The position numbers and the translations under genes are program-made. DNA of 64,000 nucleotides from the NCBI GenBank assembly GCA_019084245.1, contig JAHRFE010000027.1:186001-250000 (forward strand), written 5' to 3'. The stretch's first letter is position 1; every line of letters starts with the position of its first letter. This document shows, piece after piece, positions 53,491 to 62,528 of this stretch. This stretch comes from Hoeflea sp. (GTDB taxonomy: Bacteria; Pseudomonadota; Alphaproteobacteria; Rhizobiales; Rhizobiaceae). The notes beneath the pieces are model-generated. The model was not told the DNA's origin. It was given only the letters and a program-made list of their open reading frames with translations, and ran no database searches.

Positions 53491-54309
53491 TCAGGCTTGC
53501 GGGTTGAATCTCACGGAAAACCGCGTGCCGTGGTCATGGTCCCCTCTGGCGAAATCCAGTTCGCCATGGATTTGCCGCACCAAGGCGGAAATGATCTTCA
53601 TGCCCAATCCTTTGGTTGCCGCCGGATCAAACGCCTCCGGCAGGCCCGGGCCATCGTCGCAGACTGTTAGGGCGGCTTGACCCTTCGGCAGGATCAGCAG
53701 GCTGACTGCAATGCTGCCCCTGGCATATTTAAGGGAATTGGTGATCAACTCGCTGGCGATGAAGGCGAGAGGCGTGGCAGTCACCCGTGAAATTGTTAGA
53801 TGTTCTCCCTCAACGAAGAGGGTTCGCTCCGAGGAGTCGCTGGACACCATATCGGATAAATCGCGGCACAACCGTTCAAGGGATTGTTTGAAATCGACGC
53901 TTTCGAGTGTGTCCATCGCATGGAGATGGCGATGAACGCGCGCAAGTGTCAAGACACGGTTGGCGGCGAGGGTTAGCTGCGCCGCCGTCTCGGGGTTTGT
54001 GGCGTTTCGGCTCTGCATCGTGAGCACGCTGTTGATCAGTTGAAGTCCGTTCAGGAGACGATGTTCGGACTCCTTGGACAGAATGTCTTTTTGCAGAATC
54101 AGGTCGTCCTTGTGACGCAACAGCTCGCTTTCGCGGAGAACCTTTTCACCCAATCTGGATTCTGTCTCGCGATGTCGTTCCAGTTCCTGCTCATATCTGA
54201 CAATGGCGGGGCACATCACGACGGGGCAATTGTGCGGTTGACGGAACCGGGTTGCCGGTTTGGGTGCAATCTGGAGCGTCTCGGGTTCAAGTGATTTGGA
54301 TGCAAACAT
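53491..54309 (-). CDS. HisKA_2-family sensor histidine kinase
   Basis: 272-residue soluble kinase. The phospho-acceptor His83 lies in KESEHRLLNGLQLINSVLT, the HisKA_2 motif used by general-stress-response and light sensors of alphaproteobacteria. The ATP-binding domain has the N box (ASELITNSLKYA), G1 (CDDGPGLPE) and G2 (KGLGMKIISALV). There is no PAS or LOV domain in front; instead a short Cys-containing N-terminus (Cys28 and Cys33 in NCPVVMCPAI) and a coiled coil (VRYEQELERHRETESRL). The ATG at 54309 follows GAGGAGG. The partner regulator is not in the window. Confidence 0.85.
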   Translation of the reverse strand: MFASKSLEPETLQIAPKPATRFRQPHNCPVVMCPAIVRYEQELERHRETESRLGEKVLRESELLRHKDDLILQKDILSKESEHRLLNGLQLINSVLTMQSRNATNPETAAQLTLAANRVLTLARVHRHLHAMDTLESVDFKQSLERLCRDLSDMVSSDSSERTLFVEGEHLTISRVTATPLAFIASELITNSLKYARGSIAVSLLILPKGQAALTVCDDGPGLPEAFDPAATKGLGMKIISALVRQIHGELDFARGDHDHGTRFSVRFNPQA

Positions 54310-54505
54310 GTGAAGCCCTCCTCGGATTTTGCGGAACCAAACACCTATGCCATGCACTGAAAAGCAGACTTGGTCGAAGCAGGGAAATCACAAGCTGCGC
54401 CAGTCACGATACTTGAATGCAGCCGGGGAGCATTGATGTATATCATCGGTCTCAAACATTGCAGGCAAGGTCCCGGACCTTGAACCCTCCGGCCCCATCG
54501 AAGCA

Positions 54506-54643
54506 ATGGGTGTCTGCCTCCGGTTTGGCGCCGCCACGCCCTATCTCTCGGTCTATGTGCTGGAAAGCCTGTTCCTGATCGCGGCCCTCGCCGTCATCGC
54601 CCCGCAGCTGCGCAGGCCTCAACCGAGTCTGCGCGCCTCCTGA
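54506..54643 (+). pseudogene. pucC/lhaA-like remnant (C-terminus only)
   Basis: The plus-strand frame ending at the TGA 54641-54643 reads GVCLRFGAATPYLSVYVLES then LFLIAALAVIAPQLRRP. The pattern resembles the last transmembrane helix and basic tail of PucC/LhaA (BCH2-family) light-harvesting assembly proteins. No initiation site or upstream coding sequence is present; the same frame is closed by TGA at 54434. It lies near the photosynthesis cluster, so it looks like a decayed copy. Confidence 0.5.
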
Positions 54644-54892
54644 TGCATGTCTTCTGACTATTCCTGCTTCTCGCGAGAAAACGAAGCAAGGGAGAAGGTT
54701 GCCACCCTCTGGCGGCGATGGGGCATGGATCGGGCGCGGCGCCTGCCGGCAGCCGGGCCGCACATGCAGGCAAACCGGCGGGCAGCGAGTAATTTTTTGG
54801 CCATGGTGCAAGGGAAACGGATGGATTAATGCTGCCTTGCGGCCAGAGAGTCTTTTCCGTTGGCCAGATTCAGTTCTGAGGCAGTTTCAAAC

Positions 54893-56056
54893 ATGGCAAA
54901 GCCGGAATTTGCGGCGACGCGGTACTATTTCGTGACCTTCTGGGCCGCCGCGGTCACGGTCACCTACCTGCCGATCTGGCTCAATGAACGCGGCGTCAGC
55001 GATGCCGGGATCGGGCTGATCAACACCGTACCGATGGCCGGGATATTGTTGTTCAGCATCTTTGCCGGCCGGTTGGCCGATCGCGCCTCGGACTGGAAGC
55101 AGGCAATCCTGCTCGGCACCGGCCTGAGCGCGGCGTTCTCGCTGTTCCTGGGCTTTGCCGAAGGCTTCTGGATGATCCTCCTGATCTGGACGATGATCAA
55201 TCTGCCGGCCGGCCTGGTCAGTCCGGTCGCTGACGCCGCGACCATGCGGCTGTCGATGCGGCTCGGCTTTTCCTTTGGCGCAACCCGCGCCTGGGGAACG
55301 CTCGGCTATCTCGCCATGTGTTTCCTCACGGGCTACGTGATCCTCTGGCTGGGCGCACCATCTTTCGTCTGGCTGATGGTGTTTGCCTGCGCGGCGCGCT
55401 TCCTGGTCGCGGCGGGACTGCCGCAGATGCGTGACACCGCCCGCCCGCGCGCGATTTCCGATGGACGGCTGTTGTCGCGTGATGTCGTCGCCGCGTTCGA
55501 GCCCTGGGTGCTGCTGCCGGTGATCGCCGGCGCCATCCTGTTCGCCAATCACATGGTCATGAACGCGTTCTCGTCGCTGGTGTGGAAGCAGCAGGGCCTT
55601 TCCGAGCCGGTGATCGGCGGCCTGATCGCGCTGGGTGCTGCGGCGGAAGCGGCGACCATGTTTGCCTGGAAACGGATCAACACCCGCTTTCCGGCCCGCA
55701 TCCTCATCCTGATCGCAGCAGTCGCCTCGATCCTGCGCTGGGCGGGAATGAGCTTTTCCCCGCCGCTTGCGGTGATCGTCCTCATGCAGCTGGGTCAGGC
55801 AGTCACCTTCACCTTCTCCTATCTCGGGTGCCTCTATTTCATCGCCAAGAGAACGACAGAAGACACCTCGGCGGAGGCGCAAAGCCTGTATGGGGTGATG
55901 ATGCAGGGATTCTCGATCCTGGTTGTCGCAGGCTTCGGCATCGCCTTCGGGATCTTTGGCGTCAACGCCTTCTGGATCTGCGTCACGCTCTCGGTGCTGG
56001 CGCTGGCGTTGGTCCAGATATCGCTCAGAATGCGCCGCCCCGATTCGGCAGATTGA
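54893..56056 (+). CDS. MFS transporter (MFS_1-like)
   Basis: 387-residue transporter with 12 predicted helices. The first helix region YYFVTFWAAAVTVTYLPIWL, the loop GRLADRASDWKQ (MFS motif A-like) and the later pair SEPVIGGLIALGAAAEA fit the LacY/phenylpropionate-permease-like MFS_1_like branch. The start MAKPEF (ATG 54893) has GAGG about 11 bases upstream; a TTG at 54860 would add 11 residues. It stands between the pucC remnant and the aerR-like gene and may be unrelated to photosynthesis. Substrate unknown. Confidence 0.83.
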   Translation: MAKPEFAATRYYFVTFWAAAVTVTYLPIWLNERGVSDAGIGLINTVPMAGILLFSIFAGRLADRASDWKQAILLGTGLSAAFSLFLGFAEGFWMILLIWTMINLPAGLVSPVADAATMRLSMRLGFSFGATRAWGTLGYLAMCFLTGYVILWLGAPSFVWLMVFACAARFLVAAGLPQMRDTARPRAISDGRLLSRDVVAAFEPWVLLPVIAGAILFANHMVMNAFSSLVWKQQGLSEPVIGGLIALGAAAEAATMFAWKRINTRFPARILILIAAVASILRWAGMSFSPPLAVIVLMQLGQAVTFTFSYLGCLYFIAKRTTEDTSAEAQSLYGVMMQGFSILVVAGFGIAFGIFGVNAFWICVTLSVLALALVQISLRMRRPDSAD

Positions 56057-56168
56057 CGCGCCGTGCGGCCGTCAGCTGCATCCGCGCATGCAACTGGATG
56101 CGCAAAGGTCGCTGTAACATCTTGAATGAATGCATGTCGTTATCGTTCAAATGAATCCGTTTGAACGC

Positions 56169-56186
56169 GACAGGCATTAGCCTGTC
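56169..56186. terminator. Bidirectional terminator region between MFS and aerR genes
   Basis: GACAGGC (56169-56175) and GCCTGTC (56180-56186) form a perfect 7-bp stem with an ATTA loop, 3 bases from the aerR stop. A second 8-bp hairpin CGTTCAAA/TTTGAACG lies at 56144-56167. Confidence 0.7.
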
Positions 56187-56189
56187 ACT

Positions 56190-57083
56190 TCACTCGTTGC
56201 CTTCGCCCTTGAGCGTTGCATTGGCCATTTGCAGGGCATGCCGGACATCGAGCGCCAGAATGTCGGCGCCGGCGGCATGCAGTTCCTCCTGACGGCTGCC
56301 GAGGCACGGTCCGCCGATCAGCACCGACATGGATGGATCCGGGCAGGTCGTGCGGATTTTGCCGATCACGGAGCTGATATCCTCGATCGTTGATCCCACC
56401 GCGATCGAGACGCCTATCACCTGATATCTGCCTTCGCGCGCCATTCCATAGGCCCGGTTGCCGGCCTGCAGGCTTGGCCCGCCGTCAACCAGCCAGCCTT
56501 CTTCATGAAACACCGATGCGATCACGCTCAGGCCCAGCGTATGGTCGTTGCTGGGCATCCGCATCAAGAGAATCCGCGGCCGTTCCTCATCGCAAAACGA
56601 AGGGCCATCAGTCTCGGAAAGACTGGTCAGCAGCAATTGCAGCCTTGCGGACGCCGCGGTGATGCTGGAAAAATTCTGCTGATCCTCGCACCACATGCGT
56701 CCAAGTTCCTCGGCGACGGGAATGATCAGCGTCTCGCAGATCACCAACAGCGGCACCCTTTCGCTGCGTAGCCGGTCAAGCGCTCCGCGGAAATGCTTCG
56801 GGTCCTTCTCAAGAAGAGCGCTGAGCAATTGGCGGAAATGGATTATCCCGTTGGTCGAGCGACGTTCGTCGGGCCCGGTTCCGTCGCTTCCGTTCTCGTA
56901 ATGAAAATGGTGGCGGATTGCCTGCTCCAGCTTGCCGCGGTCCTCGGTCTCCATCTGCGGGCAGGGGGCCGATCCCGCGGGGAGTAGCGGAGAGCGTGCG
57001 ACGGACCCCCTCGTCGTATTGCTCATGTACGGTCTACCCGGGGCGAGCCGTTCATAGCCGCCTCTTTCTTCGTTACCGGACAT
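56190..57083 (-). CDS. aerR: Cobalamin-binding photosynthesis regulator, AerR/PpaA type
   Basis: 297-residue protein with a helical middle domain (EELGRMWCEDQQNFSSITAA, about 125-144) and a C-terminal B12-binding domain. MPSNDHTLGLSVIAS fits the (D/N)xHxxG lower-ligand motif with His181, and VLIGGPCLG is the GG loop. AerR/PpaA proteins act as antirepressors of PpsR/CrtJ, the aerobic repressor of photosynthesis genes. The ATG at 57083 has GGGGGATAGG upstream; a GTG at 57098 is an alternative. It lies downstream of dxs on the same strand, and TGT-N12-ACA boxes precede dxs. The long basic N-terminus (1-50) is not typical, so its function should be taken as probable. Confidence 0.8.
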   Translation of the reverse strand: MSGNEERGGYERLAPGRPYMSNTTRGSVARSPLLPAGSAPCPQMETEDRGKLEQAIRHHFHYENGSDGTGPDERRSTNGIIHFRQLLSALLEKDPKHFRGALDRLRSERVPLLVICETLIIPVAEELGRMWCEDQQNFSSITAASARLQLLLTSLSETDGPSFCDEERPRILLMRMPSNDHTLGLSVIASVFHEEGWLVDGGPSLQAGNRAYGMAREGRYQVIGVSIAVGSTIEDISSVIGKIRTTCPDPSMSVLIGGPCLGSRQEELHAAGADILALDVRHALQMANATLKGEGNE

Positions 57084-57259
57084 TGGCCTATCCCCCACAT
57101 CATGCGGATCTGATCCACGATGAAAAGGTTATGACGGTTTTTATAATGAAACGAGGGCCTGTACGGCGATACTGCATCGCGGTTGTTGCCAAAACAGAAA
57201 AGGAGATTCAAGACGGCATATTAAGACCAGTCTAATTATACGGATACATTTAAACAACA

Positions 57260-59212
57260 CTATATGACGGAGGCAAGTCGCAAAAGCCGCTCATTGTTTC
57301 GGGCAGCTTTCTTTTGGAGAGTGTTCAGCGCCGCCTCCGCCAGATGCGGCGCAGTCAGGCCCGAGCGGTCATACATGACGGCCGGGCTCGCATGTTGCTC
57401 GAACCGGTCCGGCAAGGTCAGCGTCCGCACCGCCAGCGAGCCGTCGAGTTGTCCGCTTTCGGCCAGATGCCTGAGCACACTTGCGCCAAAGCCGCCGCTT
57501 GCCCCTTCCTCGACGGTAATCAGCGCGTCATGGCTGCGGGCAAGGTCTTCAATCAGCCGGGTGTCCAGCGGCTTGGCAAAGCGGGCGTCGGCTACGGTCG
57601 TGGACAATCCGCGCGCTGCGAGCAGATCGGCGGCAGCGAGGCATTCGCCCAGTCGCGTGCCGAATGACAGGAAGGCAATGTCACGGCCCTGGCGGACCAC
57701 GCGGCCCTTGCCGATCTCAAGCGGGACGCCCCGCTCGGGCAGCGCCACGCCGGTTCCTTCCCCGCGCGGATACCGGAATGCGATCGGCCCGGCATCGTGA
57801 CCTGCGGCGGTTGCGACCATGTGCACCAGTTCCGCCTCGTCGGCCGCCGCCATCACGGTGAAACCCGGCAGATTGGACAGGAAGGCAATGTCGAAGGCGC
57901 CCGCATGGGTCGGCCCGTCGGCGCCGACAAGGCCGGCGCGATCGATGGCGAAGCGCACCGGCAGGCCCTGCAGCGCCACATCGTGGACGATCTGGTCATA
58001 GGCGCGCTGCAGGAAGGTGGAATAGATCGCACAGAACGGCTTCATCCCCGCCGCGGCCAGGCCGGCGGCGAAAGTGACCCCATGCTGCTCGGCGATGCCC
58101 ACGTCGAACATCCGCGCCGGATGGGCCTTGGCGAAGAGATCGAGCCCGGTGCCAGACGCCATCGCCGCGGTGATGGCGACGATGCTTGTGTCGCGCGCCG
58201 CTTCATCGGTCAGCGCCTGGGCGAAGACCTTGGTGAAGGCCGGCGCGCCGGGCTTGGACTTGGACAGGGTCCCGGTCTCGGCGTCGAAGCTGCCGACGCC
58301 ATGATACTTGTCGGCGCTGTTTTCCGCCGGCGCATAGCCCGCGCCCTTGCGCGTGATAGCGTGGATCAGCACCGGCCCGTCGGCCGCATCCTTCAGGGTC
58401 CGCAGGATGGTCAGGAGTTGCGGCAGGTCATGTCCGTCGACCGGCCCGACATAGGAAAATCCCATATGCTCGAAGAGGCTCGAATTGCCGGTGAGGGCGC
58501 CAACGGCATGGCGCGCCCGCGCGGCGCCGGTCCGGAAAGGCTCGGGCAGCAGCGCGGCCGCCTTTTTCATCGCGACATCCATGCGGATCGCCGGCGCCCG
58601 TGCGCAGAGCGCTGTGAGATGCCTGGAAAAGGCCCCGACCGAGGGTGAAATCGACATTTCATTGTCATTGAGAATGACGAACATCCGCTGGCCCAGCGCG
58701 CCGGCATTGTTCATCGCCTCATAGGCCATGCCTGCCGACATCGCGCCGTCGCCGATCACCGCCACCACATCGCCGTCGCCATACCCCAGCGACCGCGCGG
58801 CAGCGAATCCGAGGCCAGCCGAAATCGAGGTCGAGGAATGTGCGGCGCCAAAGGGATCATAGGGGCTTTCGGAGCGTTTGGTGAATCCTGACAAGCCGCC
58901 GTCCTGGCGCAGGCTCGCCATGGCCTCGCGCCGGCCGGTGAGAATCTTGTGGGCATAGGCCTGGTGGCCTACATCCCAGATCAGCTTGTCGCGGGGCGTG
59001 TCGAATACGGCATGGATGGCGACGGTGAGTTCAATCACGCCGAGGGTGGAGCCGAGATGTCCGCCGGTGGCGGCGACCTTGGCGATGGTGTCTCGCCGGA
59101 GTTCTTCCGCCAGCGTGACAAGATCGGCATCACCGAGGCGGCGCAACGCCTCCGGATTGTCTATCCTGTCAAGAATCGGCGTCGCGTTCTCCGGTTTCGA
59201 AACAATCCCCAT
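57260..59212 (-). CDS. dxs: 1-deoxy-D-xylulose-5-phosphate synthase
   Basis: 650-residue thiamine-diphosphate enzyme making the first intermediate of the MEP isoprenoid pathway from pyruvate and glyceraldehyde 3-phosphate, feeding carotenoid and bacteriochlorophyll side-chain synthesis. The ThDP motif is [18 protein letters not shown] near residue 155; other hallmarks are [13 protein letters not shown] near 80, [15 protein letters not shown] near 377 and [18 protein letters not shown] precedes the ATG. It is divergent from bchI and shares a region of PpsR-type boxes with it, so it is probably a photosynthesis-cluster dxs copy; whether a second dxs exists elsewhere is unknown. Confidence 0.95.
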   Translation of the reverse strand: MGIVSKPENATPILDRIDNPEALRRLGDADLVTLAEELRRDTIAKVAATGGHLGSTLGVIELTVAIHAVFDTPRDKLIWDVGHQAYAHKILTGRREAMASLRQDGGLSGFTKRSESPYDPFGAAHSSTSISAGLGFAAARSLGYGDGDVVAVIGDGAMSAGMAYEAMNNAGALGQRMFVILNDNEMSISPSVGAFSRHLTALCARAPAIRMDVAMKKAAALLPEPFRTGAARARHAVGALTGNSSLFEHMGFSYVGPVDGHDLPQLLTILRTLKDAADGPVLIHAITRKGAGYAPAENSADKYHGVGSFDAETGTLSKSKPGAPAFTKVFAQALTDEAARDTSIVAITAAMASGTGLDLFAKAHPARMFDVGIAEQHGVTFAAGLAAAGMKPFCAIYSTFLQRAYDQIVHDVALQGLPVRFAIDRAGLVGADGPTHAGAFDIAFLSNLPGFTVMAAADEAELVHMVATAAGHDAGPIAFRYPRGEGTGVALPERGVPLEIGKGRVVRQGRDIAFLSFGTRLGECLAAADLLAARGLSTTVADARFAKPLDTRLIEDLARSHDALITVEEGASGGFGASVLRHLAESGQLDGSLAVRTLTLPDRFEQHASPAVMYDRSGLTAPHLAEAALNTLQKKAARNNERLLRLASVI

Positions 59213-59310
59213 TGTCTGCCTCCATGTTCGCCCGGCCTTGGCCCGGTGAGTGCGGGCTTCTGGTTCTCGAACCGCACCTCCACGACCATATTCGGTGTAA
59301 TGCAGAAAAA

Positions 59311-59328
59311 TGTAAACAATAATTTACA
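59311..59328. promoter_or_regulatory. PpsR/CrtJ box 1 (dxs side)
   Basis: Exact TGT-N12-ACA (TGT 59311-59313, ACA 59326-59328) in the divergent dxs-bchI region. An 8-bp gap separates it from box 2, the spacing known for cooperative CrtJ binding. Confidence 0.7.
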
Positions 59329-59336
59329 CAAAAATA

Positions 59337-59354
59337 TGTCAATCAATATAGACA
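59337..59354. promoter_or_regulatory. PpsR/CrtJ box 2 (dxs side)
   Basis: Exact TGT-N12-ACA (TGT 59337-59339, ACA 59352-59354), 8 bp from box 1. The surrounding DNA (59300-59370) is strongly A+T-rich. Confidence 0.7.
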
Positions 59355-59500
59355 ATTTGAAAAGACTAAGGCGGTTTTAGCCTCGGAATCCTCCATCAAG
59401 ACGGCTGCGTGCAGGATTGCGGCCTTTGAGCTCCACCCGGTGCAGACGGATTATCGCGATTGCAAATGATCCCAGAGTGTATATTTTGGTTGACGTGACA

Positions 59501-59518
59501 TGTACAAAAATGTGGACA
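59501..59518. promoter_or_regulatory. PpsR/CrtJ box 3 (bchI side)
   Basis: Exact TGT-N12-ACA (TGT 59501-59503, ACA 59516-59518), about 90 bases before bchI. A degenerate TGT-N12-ACG at 59478-59495 lies just upstream and could form a pair with it. The remainder of 59213-59608 holds no gene. Confidence 0.6.
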
Positions 59519-59608
59519 CTTTGGCTCGATCAGCTGGGTTCCACAGCGCGTGACGCCCGGCGCTCAGACAAGCCAGGCTCATGCGCTCAGAATGAGAGGT
59601 AACCGCCA

Positions 59609-60640
59609 ATGGCTAAGCCCTATCCCTTCAGCGCCATTGTTGGCCAGGATGAAATGAAGGAAGCCCTGCTGATGGCGGCGGTCGAGCCGGCGCTTGGCGG
59701 GGTTCTGGTGTTTGGCGACCGCGGCACCGGAAAATCGACCGCAGTGCGCGCGCTGGCGGAACTGGTGCCCGAACTCGCCGGCACCCGCGGCTGCCGCTAC
59801 AATTGCGATCCCGCCCAGCCCGCCGAACCCTGTCCGGTCTGCGCCACCGCGCCCAAGTCGGAGCGAATCAAGCGCCGGGCGCCGATGGTCGATCTGCCGC
59901 TGGGCGCCACCGAAGACAGGGTCTGCGGCGCGCTGGATATCGAAAAGGCGCTTGTCTCCGGCGAGCGCGCCTTTGAGCCCGGGCTTCTCGCCAAGGCTCA
60001 TCGCGGCTTTCTCTATGTCGACGAGGTCAATCTGCTCGAGGATCATCTCGTCGACCTGCTGCTTGATGTGGCGGCTTCCGGCGTCAATGTTGTCGAGCGC
60101 GAGGGGCTGAGCGTACGCCACCCCGCCCGGTTCGTCCTGGTCGGCAGCGGCAACCCGGAGGAGGGCGAGTTGCGGCCGCAATTGCTCGACCGCTTCGGAC
60201 TGTCGGTCGACGTCGCCTCGCCGCGCGATATCGCCTCGCGGATCGAGGTGCTCAAGCGCCGCGACGCCTATGAGCAGGACGCCGATGCCTTCCATGCAAA
60301 ATGGTCCAGGGAAGAACAGCGGCTTGCGGCGCGGATTGTCGCCGGTCGCAAGGCCGTGGGCTCGGTGGTGCTGTCCGAGCGGTTGATGATCATGATGGCG
60401 CATCTGTGCATGCAATTGGGTGTTGACGGCCTGCGCGGCGAACTCACGCTGATGCGCGCCGCCCGCGCCAAGGCGGCGCTTGACCGCCGCAAGGAAGCGA
60501 CCGTCGAGGATGTCCTGGCCGTGGCGCCGATGGCGCTGCGCCACAGGCTGCGCCGCGATCCGCTCGATGAGGCAGGCTCGAAGACCCGCGTCGACCGCGC
60601 CATCAGCGAAGTTGCGGGAGCGCCCGTGGGACATGCCTGA
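59609..60640 (+). CDS. bchI: Magnesium chelatase ATPase subunit I
   Basis: 343-residue AAA+ motor of magnesium chelatase, the first committed step of bacteriochlorophyll synthesis (Mg insertion into protoporphyrin IX). Opening FSAIVGQDEMKEALLMAAV, Walker A FGDRGTGKSTAVRAL near residue 33, a Cys-rich insertion (RGCRYNCDP, PCPVCATAP), Walker B FLYVDEVNLLEDHLVDLL and sensor region VGSGNPEEGELRPQLLDRFG. It overlaps bchD by 8 bases. The Mg-chelatase porphyrin-binding BchH subunit is not in this window. Confidence 0.95.
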   Translation: MAKPYPFSAIVGQDEMKEALLMAAVEPALGGVLVFGDRGTGKSTAVRALAELVPELAGTRGCRYNCDPAQPAEPCPVCATAPKSERIKRRAPMVDLPLGATEDRVCGALDIEKALVSGERAFEPGLLAKAHRGFLYVDEVNLLEDHLVDLLLDVAASGVNVVEREGLSVRHPARFVLVGSGNPEEGELRPQLLDRFGLSVDVASPRDIASRIEVLKRRDAYEQDADAFHAKWSREEQRLAARIVAGRKAVGSVVLSERLMIMMAHLCMQLGVDGLRGELTLMRAARAKAALDRRKEATVEDVLAVAPMALRHRLRRDPLDEAGSKTRVDRAISEVAGAPVGHA

Positions 60641-62528
60641 TCCTGGCCCTGATCTGGACACTGATCTTGACCCCGGCGCTGCGGTCCATCCGCGGTGGGG
60701 CGATGCGCTGCTGGCGGCGCAGGTCCTGGTGGCCGGCGCCGGGCTGATCGGCGGGGTGCGGCTGCGCGCGGGCGCGGGCCCGGTGCGCGACCGCTGGCTC
60801 GAGATGATGCGCCTGATGCTGGCGGCAAGGCCCGGCCCGGTCCTGCCGTGGATCCGCATTCCCTCGTCCTCGGCCGCAGGCCGGCTGACCGGCGGCATCG
60901 ACATCGCCGCAACGCTCACCTCGGGACGCCCGGTGCATGAAAAGGGACTGTTGGCCCGTGCCGATAGCGGATTCATCGTTCTCGGCATGGCCGAGCGGCT
61001 CGCTGGCGCAAGTGCGGCCATCATCGGCCGCGCGCTTGATGACGGCGAATCCATCGGGTCTTCCGGGACCAGGCAGGCGTCTCGGTTTTCGATCGTGGCG
61101 CTCGACGAGTCCACCGGCGAGGACGAGGACCTGCCTTCGGCACTCGCCGACCGGTTGACGCTCGATCTGCGGCTTGACGGCCTGTCGATCCGTGACGCCG
61201 TCTGTGATCCCGACTTGGCCGCTGCCCTTGCTCGGGACCTGCCTGGTGCGGAAACCTCCGCGAAAGCCATGGGCGGCATTCATATGGGCGACGGTCTGCT
61301 TGAGGCGTCTGCCGCCATAAGCATGGCTCTGCCCGGCAGCCCGATCCGCCGTGCGCTCGATCTGGTCCGCGTCGCCCGGATCCTCGCCATGCTTGAACGC
61401 AAGGATAGCGTTGACGGCGAATACCTCGCCACCGCCGTCCGGCTTTGCCTCGGCATCACCTTGAATACGTCCGAGCAACCCACCCCGGAGGATCAGCCTG
61501 CCGAAGCCGATCAGGCCCAGAATCAGGAGCAGGATCAGGCCGAGGATACGGACGACCAGCCGCCGCCTCCGCCCGAACCGCCACGCGACGATGCGGACTC
61601 CGACGGCGAAACCACCGAAGCTGAGATTCCGGAAGAGGACATGGTGGTGGCCGCCGCCGCTGCATCGCGCGCGGTGCTGGCCGAGCTCGACCGCCCGGAT
61701 CGATCGATGGCGTCCAAAATGGCCCGGACTGGCAAGTCCGGCGGTTTCAAGTCGGGCAGCCGCCGAGGCCGGCCTGCAGGCATTGTCTCGCGACCGCCCT
61801 ACACCGAAGCCCGGCCCGATGTGGTGTCCACATTGCGCGCGGCGATCCCGTGGCAGCGGTTGCGCAACCCGGATTTTGCGCTGCGCACCGACGGCTCGGT
61901 GCCGCAACTGCGTATCCTTCCATCGGACTTCCGCTATATCCGGTTCCGCCACCGCACCGAATCCACCGCCATCTTCGCCGTCGACGCTTCGGGATCCACC
62001 GCCATGGAGCGGCTGGCCGAGGCCAAGGGTGCGATTGAACTGCTGCTGGGCGACTGCTATGTGCGGCGCGACCAGGTGGCGCTGATCACCTTCCGCGGCC
62101 TGACGGCGGAAACCCTGCTTGAGCCCACCCGCTCGCTGGTCCGGGCCAAGCGCTCGCTCACCGGCATCCCCGGCGGCGGGCCGACGCCGCTTGCCGGCGC
62201 CATAAGACGCTCGCTCGAAATCGCCGGCATGGTGCAGCGGCGCGGCCGGTCGCCGCTGATCGTCTACCTGACCGATGGCAGCGGCAACATCGCGCTTGAT
62301 GGAAAGCCGGATCGCGTCCGGGCGCGCGAGGATGAGAAGATGCTGGCCCGCCAGGGCGCAGCCCTCGGCTACCGCTCGATCCTGATCGACATCTCCCGCA
62401 GGCCGCGCGTGACGACGCGGGAACTGGCGCGCTCCATGCAGGCGCAATATTGCCCGCTGCCGATCGTTTCGGCGAGTGCGGTCAATGCCATTGTCAGCGC
62501 CGAACTGCAGAAAGGCGGCGGGCAATGA
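60633..62528 (+). CDS. bchD: Magnesium chelatase subunit D
   Basis: 631-residue platform subunit that works with BchI and BchH. It has an N-terminal degenerate AAA-like domain (1-275), an acidic and Pro/Gln-rich linker (about 278-336) and a C-terminal von Willebrand factor A domain with MIDAS FAVDASGSTAMERLAEAKGA (Asp451), CYVRRDQVALITFRG and YLTDGSGNIALDG. The ATG at 60633 is used; the open frame upstream is the shadow of bchI. Its last four bases ATGA overlap bchO. The bchI-bchD-bchO order is the classical photosynthesis-cluster arrangement. Confidence 0.94.
   Translation: MPDPGPDLDTDLDPGAAVHPRWGDALLAAQVLVAGAGLIGGVRLRAGAGPVRDRWLEMMRLMLAARPGPVLPWIRIPSSSAAGRLTGGIDIAATLTSGRPVHEKGLLARADSGFIVLGMAERLAGASAAIIGRALDDGESIGSSGTRQASRFSIVALDESTGEDEDLPSALADRLTLDLRLDGLSIRDAVCDPDLAAALARDLPGAETSAKAMGGIHMGDGLLEASAAISMALPGSPIRRALDLVRVARILAMLERKDSVDGEYLATAVRLCLGITLNTSEQPTPEDQPAEADQAQNQEQDQAEDTDDQPPPPPEPPRDDADSDGETTEAEIPEEDMVVAAAAASRAVLAELDRPDRSMASKMARTGKSGGFKSGSRRGRPAGIVSRPPYTEARPDVVSTLRAAIPWQRLRNPDFALRTDGSVPQLRILPSDFRYIRFRHRTESTAIFAVDASGSTAMERLAEAKGAIELLLGDCYVRRDQVALITFRGLTAETLLEPTRSLVRAKRSLTGIPGGGPTPLAGAIRRSLEIAGMVQRRGRSPLIVYLTDGSGNIALDGKPDRVRAREDEKMLARQGAALGYRSILIDISRRPRVTTRELARSMQAQYCPLPIVSASAVNAIVSAELQKGGGQ

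Noticed and set aside
54452-54811. Reverse-strand 119-codon frame over the pucC-like remnant
   Set aside because: No recognisable domain; the plus-strand reading gives a coherent PucC-like C-terminus instead.
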